A DNA stretch of 64,000 nucleotides from Chitinibacter sp046530675. GTDB lineage: Bacteria > Pseudomonadota > Gammaproteobacteria > Burkholderiales > Chitinibacteraceae. Position 1 is the stretch's first letter. The number at the start of each line of letters is the position of its first letter. Under the pieces are notes generated by a model. It was not told the origin of the DNA. It did no database searches and saw only the letters and a program-made list of their open reading frames with translations. Location: positions 2,294,001 to 2,358,000 of the forward strand of contig NZ_CP172558.1 in assembly GCF_046530675.1 (NCBI RefSeq), written 5' to 3'. Both the position numbers and the translations under genes were made by a program. This document shows positions 51,920-60,708 of the stretch, piece after piece.

Positions 51920-52984
51920 ATGAAAGTATTGATTTTGCCCGGCGATGGCATTGGCCCAGAAATTGTTGCTCAAGCTAAAAAAGTGCTCGAAGTATTAAAA
52001 AATGACGGTTTAGCTTTGGAGTTGCAAGAAGCCCCATTGGGCGGTGCAGCTTACGATCAATACGGCGCACCATATCCCGAATTCACGCAAAAACTTGCGC
52101 GCGAAGCTGATGCGATCCTGCTCGGTGCCGTTGGCGGCCCGCAATACGACAAACTTGATCGTCCACTACGCCCAGAGCGCGGCCTGCTGGCGATTCGTAA
52201 AGATCTGAACCTGTTTGCCAATCTGCGTCCGGCGATTCTGTATCCGGAACTCGCTAATGCGTCGACGCTGAAACCGGAAGTCGTTTCGGGTCTGGACATC
52301 CTGATCGTTCGCGAGCTGACTGGCGACATCTATTTCGGTCAGCCACGCGGTATTCGTACTAACGAAGCCGGTGAGCGCGAAGGCTTTAACACCATGCTGT
52401 ACGCCGAGAGTGAAATCCGCCGTATCGGTCACGTGGCTTTCCAGGCAGCGCAAAAACGCGGCAAAAAACTGTGCTCGGTGGATAAAGCCAACGTGCTGGA
52501 AACGACTGAATTCTGGAAAGAAATCATGACCGATCTGGCCAAGGAATATCCGGACGTCGAATTGAGCCACATGCTCGTTGATAATGCCGCGATGCAATTG
52601 GTTAAAGCGCCGAAGCAATTCGACGTCGTCGTGACCGGCAATATTTTCGGCGACATCCTGTCTGACGAAGCATCGATGCTGACCGGCTCAATCGGCATGC
52701 TGCCAAGCGCTTCGCTCGACGCGAACAATAAAGGTCTGTACGAACCTAGCCACGGTTCAGCGCCGGATATCGCAGGTAAAGACGTGGCGAACCCATTGGC
52801 GACGATTTTGTCAGTCGCAATGATGCTGCGTTACACCTTCAATAACGAAGCCGCTGCACAGCGCGTTGAAAATGCCGTCAAGAAAGTGCTGGCGCAAGGC
52901 CTGCGTACTGCCGACATTTATGAAGCAGGCACGACCAAAGTCGGCTGCTCGGCGATGGGCGATGCGGTGGTTGCGGCTTTATAA
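51920..52984 (+). CDS. leuB: 3-isopropylmalate dehydrogenase
   Basis: 354 residues. NAD-dependent oxidative decarboxylase of leucine synthesis. G-D-G-I-G-P-E-I near 8, V-R-E-L-T-G-D-I-Y-F-G near 131, and the NAD-binding E-P-S-H-G-S-A-P-D-I near 272 are present. It is separated from leuD by nagB. Confidence 0.96.
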   Translation: MKVLILPGDGIGPEIVAQAKKVLEVLKNDGLALELQEAPLGGAAYDQYGAPYPEFTQKLAREADAILLGAVGGPQYDKLDRPLRPERGLLAIRKDLNLFANLRPAILYPELANASTLKPEVVSGLDILIVRELTGDIYFGQPRGIRTNEAGEREGFNTMLYAESEIRRIGHVAFQAAQKRGKKLCSVDKANVLETTEFWKEIMTDLAKEYPDVELSHMLVDNAAMQLVKAPKQFDVVVTGNIFGDILSDEASMLTGSIGMLPSASLDANNKGLYEPSHGSAPDIAGKDVANPLATILSVAMMLRYTFNNEAAAQRVENAVKKVLAQGLRTADIYEAGTTKVGCSAMGDAVVAAL

Positions 52985-53010
52985 AATTGGGTTGACCATT
53001 TAGTCCTTTA

Positions 53011-53035
53011 AAAGAGTCCTTCGGGACTCTTTTTT
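53011..53035 (+). terminator. Terminator after leuB
   Basis: AAAGAGTCC pairs with GGACTCTTT around TTCG, followed by more T. Confidence 0.88.
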
Positions 53036-53101
53036 ATTGGGGTGAACGATGAGCTGCTAATATCCAGATATCGAGAATCGCGTATGCATTGGGGCTTTAT
53101 C

Positions 53102-53863
53102 ATGAACCGAAAATGGGCTGGTTCTCTTATTATTGCCGCAATGATGGGCTGCGCTCATGCCGAGCAAATTACGCTCACCCTACAAGAATATCCGCCCTAT
53201 ATGGGTGAAAAACTGCCATATCAAGGCCTGTTGACGCGCATCGTTGTCGCCGCATTTAATCAGCAAAAGATCGACGTGAATCTGCTTCCTGTGCCCAATC
53301 GCCGTGCAATTGATGGTGTTCGAATCGGGATTTATCAAGGTGGATTTGGGTGGGCAAAAAATCCGGAACGCGAGAAAGACTTGCTGTTTACCGATCCGGT
53401 TTTGTCTTTAAGTATGGTGTTTTGCCAGAAAAAAGGCCGCGACATTGTCTGGCGTAAGCTCGAAGACCTTGCGCCCTATAAGATCGGCATTACCAGCGGC
53501 AATTTTTATTCAACCGAATTTGATCAATTGAGCAAAACGGGCGTGCTTCAGGTCGATACCAGCTATAGCGATGTGAGCAATTTTAAAAAACTCAATGCCG
53601 GGTATATCGACTTATTGCCAATCGACATCGAAGTCGGCCCTTATCTGATCGCCAAACATCTGACGGCAGCCGAGCGCGAAAAAATCGTTTGTCAGAATCA
53701 ATCGTACTGGACTGCACCGCTGCATGTGGTGTTTAACCGTAAAAACCCGAATGCACCGCGTTGGGTCAAAAGTTTCAACCAAGGTTTACAGGCTTTGACC
53801 GACAGTGGGCAGCTGCCCAGTCTGATCGAAACAAGCCGGCGCGAAATCAATCAAGGCAAATAG
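53102..53863 (+). CDS. Periplasmic solute-binding protein (SBP family 3 type)
   Basis: 253 residues from the ATG at 53102. A signal peptide ends A-H-A near 20. The mature protein starts I-T-L-T-L-Q-E-Y-P-P-Y and has the two-lobed family 3 pattern, with the G-I-Y-Q-G-G-F-G-W and D-L-L-F-T-D-P-V segments. No transporter subunit lies nearby, so it is an orphan binding protein; many such orphans sense or scavenge amino acids. Other in-frame starts upstream (53042, 53084) lack a better ribosome site. Confidence 0.8.
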   Translation: MNRKWAGSLIIAAMMGCAHAEQITLTLQEYPPYMGEKLPYQGLLTRIVVAAFNQQKIDVNLLPVPNRRAIDGVRIGIYQGGFGWAKNPEREKDLLFTDPVLSLSMVFCQKKGRDIVWRKLEDLAPYKIGITSGNFYSTEFDQLSKTGVLQVDTSYSDVSNFKKLNAGYIDLLPIDIEVGPYLIAKHLTAAEREKIVCQNQSYWTAPLHVVFNRKNPNAPRWVKSFNQGLQALTDSGQLPSLIETSRREINQGK

Positions 53864-53975
53864 CCCCTCCTCGTGATCGAAGCGCGACGCTCGTTTTATC
53901 GCCCATTCCCGAGTAAAATGCCCACTTCGCCGCAGCTAGATCAGCTGCGGCGCTTGTTTTTATTGATACCTGGAG

Positions 53976-54026
53976 TGAGTATATGTCTAAAGCCATTTCT
54001 GTTGCGCTAGTTGGTGCAGATACCCC
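53976..54026. repeat. 51-bp gapped palindrome, site 15
   Basis: Arms TGAGTAT and ATACCCC, 37 bases apart. It covers the translation start of the usg-like gene (ATG at 53983). Confidence 0.6.
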
Positions 54027-54906
54027 CGCAGCACAAACGTTGCTGGATGTATTGGGCGAATTGCCTATTGCTTTAGATTCGCTCTATCCCTTGTCGGATG
54101 ACGAAGATGCTGGCACGGTTGAATTGCGCGAGCATGTCTTGCCAGTGGTCGATGTTGAACTATTTGACTGGAAATCGGTTGATGCTGCCGTTTTTGTCGG
54201 CGCGCCCGAGCTGGCGGCCAAATATGCTGCGCTGGCTGCACAAGCCAATGTTGCCGTGATTGATCTGACTGGCGCGACCAAAAGCAAAGTCGGCAAGCCG
54301 CAGGCTGGCCAGATCGTCAGCTTGCCGCATGTGCTGACTTCGATGATTTCCGCATCACTGGCGGCATTCAAAACACTGAGTGACCTTGATTTTGCCGCAG
54401 CAACGGCGATGGTGTCGGTGTCGGAAGACGGCAAGTCAGCGATTGAAGCGCTGTCGATGCAAACCCGCCAATTGTTCGCACAGCAGGACGTCGAGCTGGC
54501 GGGCTATCCGAAACGGCTCGCTTTCAACATTCTGCCAACGGCGCAACGCGGTGAAGAAGAACGGATTTATTCCGAACTTTCTGCCGCCGGTCATGCGATC
54601 AATAGCCTGACCGTGAGCCGTGTTCCGGTCTTTTTTGGCCATGCCGTCAGTTTGGCCGTGCAGTTTGCAAAGCCGCAAACCCGAGAAAGCGTTGAAGCCG
54701 CCTTGAGTGCCGCACCAGCTTTGTATTACTTGCAAGGTAGCGGCGCGGCAGGGATCGCGACGCCGCAAGACGCGATTGGTGGCGACAAGGTTTGGGTCAA
54801 TCAATTGCAATTGTCGGAAGACGGCAAGAGCGCGACGGTCTGGCTCGTCGCCGATAATGCGCGCCTGCCTGCGCGCGCAGCGGCGCTGTTGCTGGCGCTG
54901 GTTTAA
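53983..54906 (+). CDS. usg: Usg-like protein (aspartate-semialdehyde dehydrogenase homologue without cysteine)
   Basis: 307 residues. The fold of aspartate-semialdehyde dehydrogenase is evident: N-terminal nucleotide-binding V-A-L-V-G-A-D, F-N-I-L-P-T-A-Q-R-G-E-E-E and S-R-V-P-V-F-F-G-H-A-V-S-L. The catalytic cysteine of the enzyme is replaced in V-L-T-S-M-I-S-A, and the whole protein has no cysteine, so it cannot act as the dehydrogenase. This matches the Usg-1 family, which often follows leuB and asd in proteobacteria. True asd is not in the window. Confidence 0.82.
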   Translation: MSKAISVALVGADTPAAQTLLDVLGELPIALDSLYPLSDDEDAGTVELREHVLPVVDVELFDWKSVDAAVFVGAPELAAKYAALAAQANVAVIDLTGATKSKVGKPQAGQIVSLPHVLTSMISASLAAFKTLSDLDFAAATAMVSVSEDGKSAIEALSMQTRQLFAQQDVELAGYPKRLAFNILPTAQRGEEERIYSELSAAGHAINSLTVSRVPVFFGHAVSLAVQFAKPQTRESVEAALSAAPALYYLQGSGAAGIATPQDAIGGDKVWVNQLQLSEDGKSATVWLVADNARLPARAAALLLALV

Positions 54907-54971
54907 AAGCATACGCACTGAAAGGATATCGCGTTTCCTTGTGCGGGAAATGAATATCCTTGCGATTTTTT

Positions 54972-55007
54972 CAAGACCTTTGTCCGGACAGACAAAGGTC
55001 TTGTTTT
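54972..55007 (+). terminator. Terminator after usg
   Basis: CAAGACCTTTGTC (54972-54984) pairs with GACAAAGGTCTTG (54991-55003), then four T. Confidence 0.85.
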
Positions 55008-55026
55008 ATATGGGCTGTTGAAAAAA

Positions 55027-58000
55027 TTATTGTGCTCTGGTTTGCCAGTTGGTATGCCATTGCTGAATCTGATCTGCTGGCATGGGTCTGGCTACGCCAT
55101 AACCTTGTGCATAGCGGCAACCCAGACTACGCAGGAGTACGCCATGTTCCATGGTTTCAACGCCTTCGGCGATGACTTGTAAATTAAACACTGCAGCCAG
55201 TTTGATTACACTTTCTACGATGCCTAAATCATCTGCATCAATCAGCATATCTCTGACGAAGCTTTGGTCAATTTTCAAGGCGTCAATTGGTAGCTTGCGT
55301 AAATAGGTCAGTGACGAATAGCCGGTGCCAAAATCATCGAGTGCAATTTTGACGCCTAAGTCACGGCAGCGATTTAAAATTTCAACTGCTTGAGTCATGT
55401 CTTCAATTGCGGCAGATTCGAGAATTTCCAATTCCAAAAATGATTTGGGCAAATCAGGGTAGGGAACAAAACTTTGCTCAAGTTGCTCGTAAAAATCAGG
55501 CTTAAGCAGATGATTGGCGCAAATATTGACACTGACTTTGAACGCCATACCTGAAAGGTGCCATTCGGATGCTTGTGCAATGGCCGATTGAATGACCCAT
55601 TGTCCAAACACCGCTTCGAGCTCATTGCCGTGCATATCAGGCAAAAATTCCTGCGGGGGCAATACTCCTTTCTCGGGGTGCTGCCAGCGAATCAGTGCTT
55701 CAACACCAATGACGGCATCATTAGACAGATCCACTTTGGGCTGATAATAGAGAACGAATTGCTCATCCTGCAGCGATTCTTGCAGCACTTTCATGAATTG
55801 TCGGTGCGTCTGGGCTTTGCGATCACCTTCGGGGTCAAATAATTGATAGCGATTTTTCCCCGATTCTTTGGCAAAGCACATGGCCTGATCGGCATGACGT
55901 AATAAGGTGTCAGGATCAACATTATCATCAGGATAGAGGCTGAGCCCGATACTTGCCGTGACCTGGAGCGAGATATGATCAATTAGTACGGGCTGATTAA
56001 TCGCGAACAAAATCCGATCCAGAATCTGTGTGCATTTATCTGTGACATTGATTTCTGAAAAAATCAGTACAAACTCATCGCCGCCGAGGCGGGCAATGGT
56101 GTCCTCCGCGCGTAATATCTCCTGCAAACGTTCCGTAATGGTAATAAGCAGCCGGTCGCCCACGGCATGACCATATTGATCATTAATTGCTTTGAAGCCA
56201 TCCAGATCCAGAAAACACACTGCACATAATGTATTGCTGCGGGCTGAACGTAAAATGGCCTGATTCAGGCGATCCGCCAGCAGCAGACGATTGGGGACGC
56301 CGGTGAGCGGATCATAATGTGCGACCCGATCCAGCTCGGCTTCATGTGCTTTGATCATGCTGATGTCGGAGAAAATTCCGACATAATGCTGTATCTGGCC
56401 CACTACATCGCGCATGACGGAAATGGATAATAGCTCTGGATAGACTTCTCCATTTTTACGTCGATTCCAAATTTCTCCTCGCCAGAAATCATTTTTTTCA
56501 ATTGACGCCCATAACTCACGATAGAACTGCGGATCATGCTGGTTTGACGAAAGTATCCGGGGATTTTGTCCTAAAATTTCTTGAGCGCTGTAACCGGTGA
56601 TGCGAGTGAATGCTGTGTTGACTTTGGTAATGACCTTGTTCGGACTGACCAGCATAATGCCTTCATCGCTGCCATCGAAGACGATGGCAGCTTCACTTCG
56701 TGCCAATTCCAGTAATTTGTGCTCGGTAATATCGGTATGCGTGCCGGACATCATCAAGGCTTGTCCGTTATTATCCCTGTCCACGACACGGCCTCGCGAC
56801 AATATCCAGCGCCATTCTCCTGCTTTGGTTTTGAGGCGCATTTCAAGTTCATGCAATGGCGCTTGACCTGCCAGATGCTGATCGATTGAAATCATCGCCA
56901 GTTTCAAATCGTCCGGATGGACTAAATTGGGCCAGTTTTCGGTCGAAACATCGAGCTCGCCCGGCTGGTAGCCGAGCATGGTTTCAAAACGGGCACTGAC
57001 TTGGAATTCATCGGTTTGCAGATTCCAATCCCAGTAGCCTTGATCTGAGCCTTCAAGTACGCGTTCCAATTGCTGCTCACGCTGGGTGAGTGCAAGTTCG
57101 GCCTGTTTTTTGTCGGTAATGTCGGACAAAGTGCCGACAATGCGTACAGGCTTGCCACTTTCATCACGTATAACGGCCTGTCCGCGTGCTTGCAACCAGC
57201 GAATTTCAGCATTTGGCATCAGTACACGGCAATCAAACTCGATCTTATGCGACGCACCACTCAGATGGGTTTCTATTGTATTGCGGGCATGAGGTCGATC
57301 TTCAGGGCAGATGTGATCAAGGAAAAAAGCCAGATCGTGGGTGTCATCATCGGCGCTTAAGCCGATGACTTCGTAATATTTATTTGAGCGGTAGATATAG
57401 CCACTCCGGTAATCCCAATCCCAGAACCCATCGCTGGTCGCATCAATGACCAGCTGTAATTGTTGCTGGCTTTTTTGTAATTGTAACTCCAATTGCTTAT
57501 GTACCGAGATATCCTGCACGGTGCCGCTAAGACGGGTAATCTGACCATGACAGTCGCGATGAGCTTCTCCTCGTGCCGAGATCCAGCGAACCTTTTCGTC
57601 TAGGCGGATTAATTCGGCGGTGCACTCGTAGGGCTGACCATCTCTAAGGCATTGTTCGATTGCCGCAGTCAGTGCCTCCCAGCTCGATTGGCTAAAATAT
57701 TGCTGCACTTCGGGATAGTCCAGTGGCGGCAATTGCGGATCACGATTGTAGATTCGATAAACCTGCTCGGACCAGCGGTGCTGGCCTGTGCTTAGATCCC
57801 ATTCCCAACTTCCGATGCCAGCCAGCTGCTGCGCCAGTTTGAGGGCGGTTTCATTTTCCTGAAGAATGATCTGGTTTTTCTTTTGTTCCGTGATATTACG
57901 GGAAATGCCAAACAGGCCATTAACCTGACCGGAATGATCAAACGTAGGGCCTTTGGTAACCAGAAAAAACAGCGATTCGCCCCCAAGGATATTGAGATGT

Positions 58001-58839
58001 TCCTCGTGCGTTTGCACCTTGCCGATTTGCATGATTTGGCGGTCTTTATCAACCAGATCTTGCGCTGAATCTTGATCAAATAATTCAAAATCGGTACACC
58101 CCAGAATCTCGCTCGGGGTTTTATGTACAAATGCTGCCGCTGCCTGATTGATGAATAAATAGCGCCCCTGCAAGTCTTTGACAAATATGGCATCGGAGGT
58201 GCCTGATGCCACCGACTCAAGGAGCTGTTGATTGATTTGCACGCGGCGGATTGATTTGCGAAGCAGTGCGCTCAGGATGCTGATGGCTAAACCGTTGATA
58301 ATCAGAAAGGCCCAGCGTAGCAGGAGAGAAGGGGAGGAAAATACTGAATAAAAATTAGGATGGAAACTGAGGATAATTCCGGTCGCCGCGATGAATGTTG
58401 ATAGTAAACCGGGCCAGAAGCCACCCAGCAAGGCACTCAGGATGATCGGAAAGATGAGCAATATCATCTTGGGTTCATTGTCAGTTCCTAGTGCAAATTT
58501 TTGATGAAAAATAAGCATTGAAATAGTGAGCGCAATGGCAAGCGCATAATTAATCCACGCGGGATATTGATGTTTGATCGAGCCAGATACCATTGAATCT
58601 AAGAAGGTGACGCCAGTCGCCACGTCTGGGCTGGGTACATTTTTGAGTAAAACAAAAAAGAGTGCAGCAGTGGTCAGGACAAAAAACACGCCTTTAACGG
58701 TTGATATATAAGTGATGGCGTTGATATCCACCCACATTGCTAATAGATTGTCCGATAGAAATATCCAAGCTAAGGCGAAAAAAATATAGCTAATGACCGC
58801 AGTGAGAATGAAGCGGTCACGGGCGTTCTTGTTAGGCAT
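55027..58839 (-). CDS. Multi-PAS GGDEF/EAL membrane signalling protein
   Basis: 1270 residues. Six hydrophobic segments in residues 1-195 (about 11-30, 47-66, 97-113, 125-140, 143-160, 172-193) form a membrane sensor. About five PAS/PAC units fill 200-830 (repeated R-W-x-x-x-R-G and G-T-x-x-D-I-T endings). The GGDEF domain has an intact L-G-G-D-E-F near 917-921, and the EAL domain has V-E-A-L-I-R-W near 1045 plus D-D-F-G-T-G-Y-S-S. Both catalytic sites look functional, so it could make and break cyclic di-GMP. The signal sensed is unknown. Single gene. Confidence 0.93.
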   Translation of the reverse strand: MPNKNARDRFILTAVISYIFFALAWIFLSDNLLAMWVDINAITYISTVKGVFFVLTTAALFFVLLKNVPSPDVATGVTFLDSMVSGSIKHQYPAWINYALAIALTISMLIFHQKFALGTDNEPKMILLIFPIILSALLGGFWPGLLSTFIAATGIILSFHPNFYSVFSSPSLLLRWAFLIINGLAISILSALLRKSIRRVQINQQLLESVASGTSDAIFVKDLQGRYLFINQAAAAFVHKTPSEILGCTDFELFDQDSAQDLVDKDRQIMQIGKVQTHEEHLNILGGESLFFLVTKGPTFDHSGQVNGLFGISRNITEQKKNQIILQENETALKLAQQLAGIGSWEWDLSTGQHRWSEQVYRIYNRDPQLPPLDYPEVQQYFSQSSWEALTAAIEQCLRDGQPYECTAELIRLDEKVRWISARGEAHRDCHGQITRLSGTVQDISVHKQLELQLQKSQQQLQLVIDATSDGFWDWDYRSGYIYRSNKYYEVIGLSADDDTHDLAFFLDHICPEDRPHARNTIETHLSGASHKIEFDCRVLMPNAEIRWLQARGQAVIRDESGKPVRIVGTLSDITDKKQAELALTQREQQLERVLEGSDQGYWDWNLQTDEFQVSARFETMLGYQPGELDVSTENWPNLVHPDDLKLAMISIDQHLAGQAPLHELEMRLKTKAGEWRWILSRGRVVDRDNNGQALMMSGTHTDITEHKLLELARSEAAIVFDGSDEGIMLVSPNKVITKVNTAFTRITGYSAQEILGQNPRILSSNQHDPQFYRELWASIEKNDFWRGEIWNRRKNGEVYPELLSISVMRDVVGQIQHYVGIFSDISMIKAHEAELDRVAHYDPLTGVPNRLLLADRLNQAILRSARSNTLCAVCFLDLDGFKAINDQYGHAVGDRLLITITERLQEILRAEDTIARLGGDEFVLIFSEINVTDKCTQILDRILFAINQPVLIDHISLQVTASIGLSLYPDDNVDPDTLLRHADQAMCFAKESGKNRYQLFDPEGDRKAQTHRQFMKVLQESLQDEQFVLYYQPKVDLSNDAVIGVEALIRWQHPEKGVLPPQEFLPDMHGNELEAVFGQWVIQSAIAQASEWHLSGMAFKVSVNICANHLLKPDFYEQLEQSFVPYPDLPKSFLELEILESAAIEDMTQAVEILNRCRDLGVKIALDDFGTGYSSLTYLRKLPIDALKIDQSFVRDMLIDADDLGIVESVIKLAAVFNLQVIAEGVETMEHGVLLRSLGCRYAQGYGVARPMPADQIQQWHTNWQTRAQ

Positions 58840-59090
58840 TCAATCGCTTCCTCATGGATTTGCACGGTAGCATCGGATTAATTCGCGGCAGGCTGTTTTG
58901 CGTTTTTACTGCTGAGCCACGGTTAGCTTACATGACTTATGTAAGTATATGCTGATTGAATATTAAATAGCATGTCAATCTCGCGAAACACTTATAAGGG
59001 CAGCGCCTTGATCTAAGCAGTTCGGCTGGAACGCCGCTTGCTTGCAAGCAAAGCGATGATGCATTTCTTCATAATATATCCCTTAGCTGC
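58840..59090. other. Gene-free spacer
   Basis: 251 bp upstream of the GGDEF/EAL gene. Apart from a small palindromic run (CTTGCTTGCAAGCAAAG near 59038) I see nothing I can name. The promoter of the signalling gene must lie here. Confidence 0.5.
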
Positions 59091-59127
59091 AAAAAAAAGC
59101 CCCTGCAATCATATGTTTGCAGGGGCT
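59091..59127 (-). terminator. Terminator after rlmJ
   Basis: On the minus strand AGCCCCTGCAA pairs with TTGCAGGGGCT and is followed by seven T (plus-strand stem 59098-59108 with 59117-59127). Confidence 0.85.
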
Positions 59128-59173
59128 GATTCTGACTCGAAATCTGATACGGGAACAGATCTAATAACTGGAT

Positions 59174-60022
59174 CTAAATGCTATGACATTCGAGGGTATA
59201 TCCCGCTCCGCCATCCAGGCCAAGATGTTTGACCAGATACGGCATCAGGGTATTGAGGTCTTTTTCCAGCGTCCACGGTGGATTGAAAACAAACATCCCC
59301 GAGCCGTGCATGCCAAAGCCGTCGGCGCTTGGCGTTTGTACCGTCAGACTGACGTGCAGCCATCCCTTGGCCGGAATCTTTTTTAATTTATCGAGCATTT
59401 CCTTGACTTCAACTCGCGCGAGCTGCGGATACCAGATCGCATAAACGCCGGTCGCAAAGCGTTCGAGTGCCTGCTTCATCGTGTCAACGACGCGAACGTA
59501 ATCGTGTTTGTCTTCAAACGGCGGGTCGATCAGCATCAGCGAGCGGCGTGGCGGTGGCGGCAAAACGCCTTTGATGCTGGCAAAGCCGTCAGCATGAATC
59601 ACCTGCGCACGTTTGCCGGCCGAGGCGAAATTATCAGCCAGCAGCTTGGCGTCACTAGTGTGCAATTCAAACAAGCGCAATTTATCGTCAAAGCGCTGCA
59701 GGGCTTGTGCAACAAACGGCGAGCCGGGATAAAACATCAAATGATCCTGGCCTGCATTGAGCGTTTTGACGATCTGGACGTATTTTTTCAGCGCTTCGGG
59801 CAGATCGTTACGTTGCCAGATGCGCGCGATGCCGGTTTCAAACTCGGCATTTTTGGTCGCGTAACCCTCAGTCAGCGAATACACGCCAGCGCCAGCGTGC
59901 GTATCGATATACCACCACGGTTTTTCTTTCTGGTTCAGATAATCAAGCAACAAAACTTCAACGGCGTGCTTGAGGACATCGGCATGATTGCCGGCGTGAA
60001 AGGCGTGGCGGTAACTGAGCAT
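59174..60022 (-). CDS. rlmJ: 23S rRNA (adenine-2030-N6)-methyltransferase RlmJ
   Basis: 282 residues. Methylates A2030 in 23S rRNA. The N-terminus M-L-S-Y-R-H-A-F-H-A-G-N-H-A-D-V-L-K-H matches RlmJ closely, D-T-H-A-G-A-G near 40 binds SAM, and the catalytic motif is D-P-P-F-E near 165. A 51-bp palindrome starts 20 bases from the stop codon, within the gene. Confidence 0.95.
   Translation of the reverse strand: MLSYRHAFHAGNHADVLKHAVEVLLLDYLNQKEKPWWYIDTHAGAGVYSLTEGYATKNAEFETGIARIWQRNDLPEALKKYVQIVKTLNAGQDHLMFYPGSPFVAQALQRFDDKLRLFELHTSDAKLLADNFASAGKRAQVIHADGFASIKGVLPPPPRRSLMLIDPPFEDKHDYVRVVDTMKQALERFATGVYAIWYPQLARVEVKEMLDKLKKIPAKGWLHVSLTVQTPSADGFGMHGSGMFVFNPPWTLEKDLNTLMPYLVKHLGLDGGAGYTLECHSI
59193..59243. 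repeat. 51-bp gapped palindrome, site 16
   Basis: Arms AGGGTAT and ATACGGC, 37 bases apart, in the 3' part of rlmJ. Confidence 0.55.
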
Positions 60023-60099
60023 GGTGGTTGGCGGTATCCGGACAACAATCCGCCATTGTACCGCCAGCGGCGTGGCTTGGCAGCGCCAAACCGCACTTA

Positions 60100-60576
60100 T
60101 CAGGCCTTGCCCTCGCTAATCGCATCGTTCCAGTAATTGATATTGCTCTCGGTAATCGCATGAAATTCGCTGATCAGCTGTTGCAGCGCCTGCTCTTCGA
60201 TGGCTTGCAAATCGGCTGTCAGATAAATCAGCTGATCCCGCAAAGCTTTCAGGCGCAAGTGGATCGCATTGTTGCGCATCCAGTATTCCTCGATATTTAA
60301 AAAACTGGCGATGCTGCCGAGCAAGGTCACCAGCGCGCCCAAAACCAGCGCAATATTTTTGGCATATGGCTGCAGAGCGACCAGATCTAGCCCCAGCACG
60401 ATGGTTGACGCTGCGGCCAGTGTCAGAATGGAAAACTTTAGCGTATAGGTAATGAGCTTGAGTTGCCGACTTTTTCGGTTGCTGTATTGCTGGAATTTCA
60501 GGATTTTGCTGAGCAAAAACCGCACCCGGGTATCAGGGTGCTGTTGCCGGATAAGCTGGGTAATTTCGTGATCCAT
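60100..60576 (-). CDS. SLATT/DUF4231-like two-helix membrane protein
   Basis: 158 residues from the ATG at 60576. A basic N-terminal helix, two membrane segments (about 46-64 and 73-93), then the stretch Y-W-M-R-N-N-A-I-H-L-R-L-K-A-L-R-D-Q-L, which fits the SLATT/DUF4231 pattern. SLATT proteins are predicted pore-forming effectors in nucleotide-signalling defence systems, but stand-alone members also exist and no partner (SMODS, SLOG) is encoded here. The frame runs back to 60681, where it would include a hairpin, so the later start is preferred; 60609 is possible. Confidence 0.6.
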   Translation of the reverse strand: MDHEITQLIRQQHPDTRVRFLLSKILKFQQYSNRKSRQLKLITYTLKFSILTLAAASTIVLGLDLVALQPYAKNIALVLGALVTLLGSIASFLNIEEYWMRNNAIHLRLKALRDQLIYLTADLQAIEEQALQQLISEFHAITESNINYWNDAISEGKA

Positions 60577-60670
60577 GATGCTGCGCAGACTAGGGAAAAC
60601 ACCTAGCATAACAGCAGCCAGTGATGGCTCGCCGTTGACCAGTGCTGCCGTCGTTCCGATGCAACGCCAT

Positions 60671-60696
60671 AGGCGACTCATTCGAGTCGCCTTTTT
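60671..60696. terminator. Hairpin between cydB and the SLATT-like gene
   Basis: AGGCGACTC (60671-60679) pairs with GAGTCGCCT (60684-60692). The T run (six) is on the plus strand; on the cydB strand the tract after the stem is poor, so termination after cydB may be partial. Confidence 0.6.
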
Positions 60697-60708
60697 TAAG
60701 TTTTCAAA

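Noticed and set aside
53983..54906. Calling this gene asd
   Set aside because: The protein contains no cysteine, and the dehydrogenase needs one for catalysis.
60577..60681. Longer start for the SLATT-like protein
   Set aside because: The extra residues are encoded across a hairpin with a T run and do not resemble the family.
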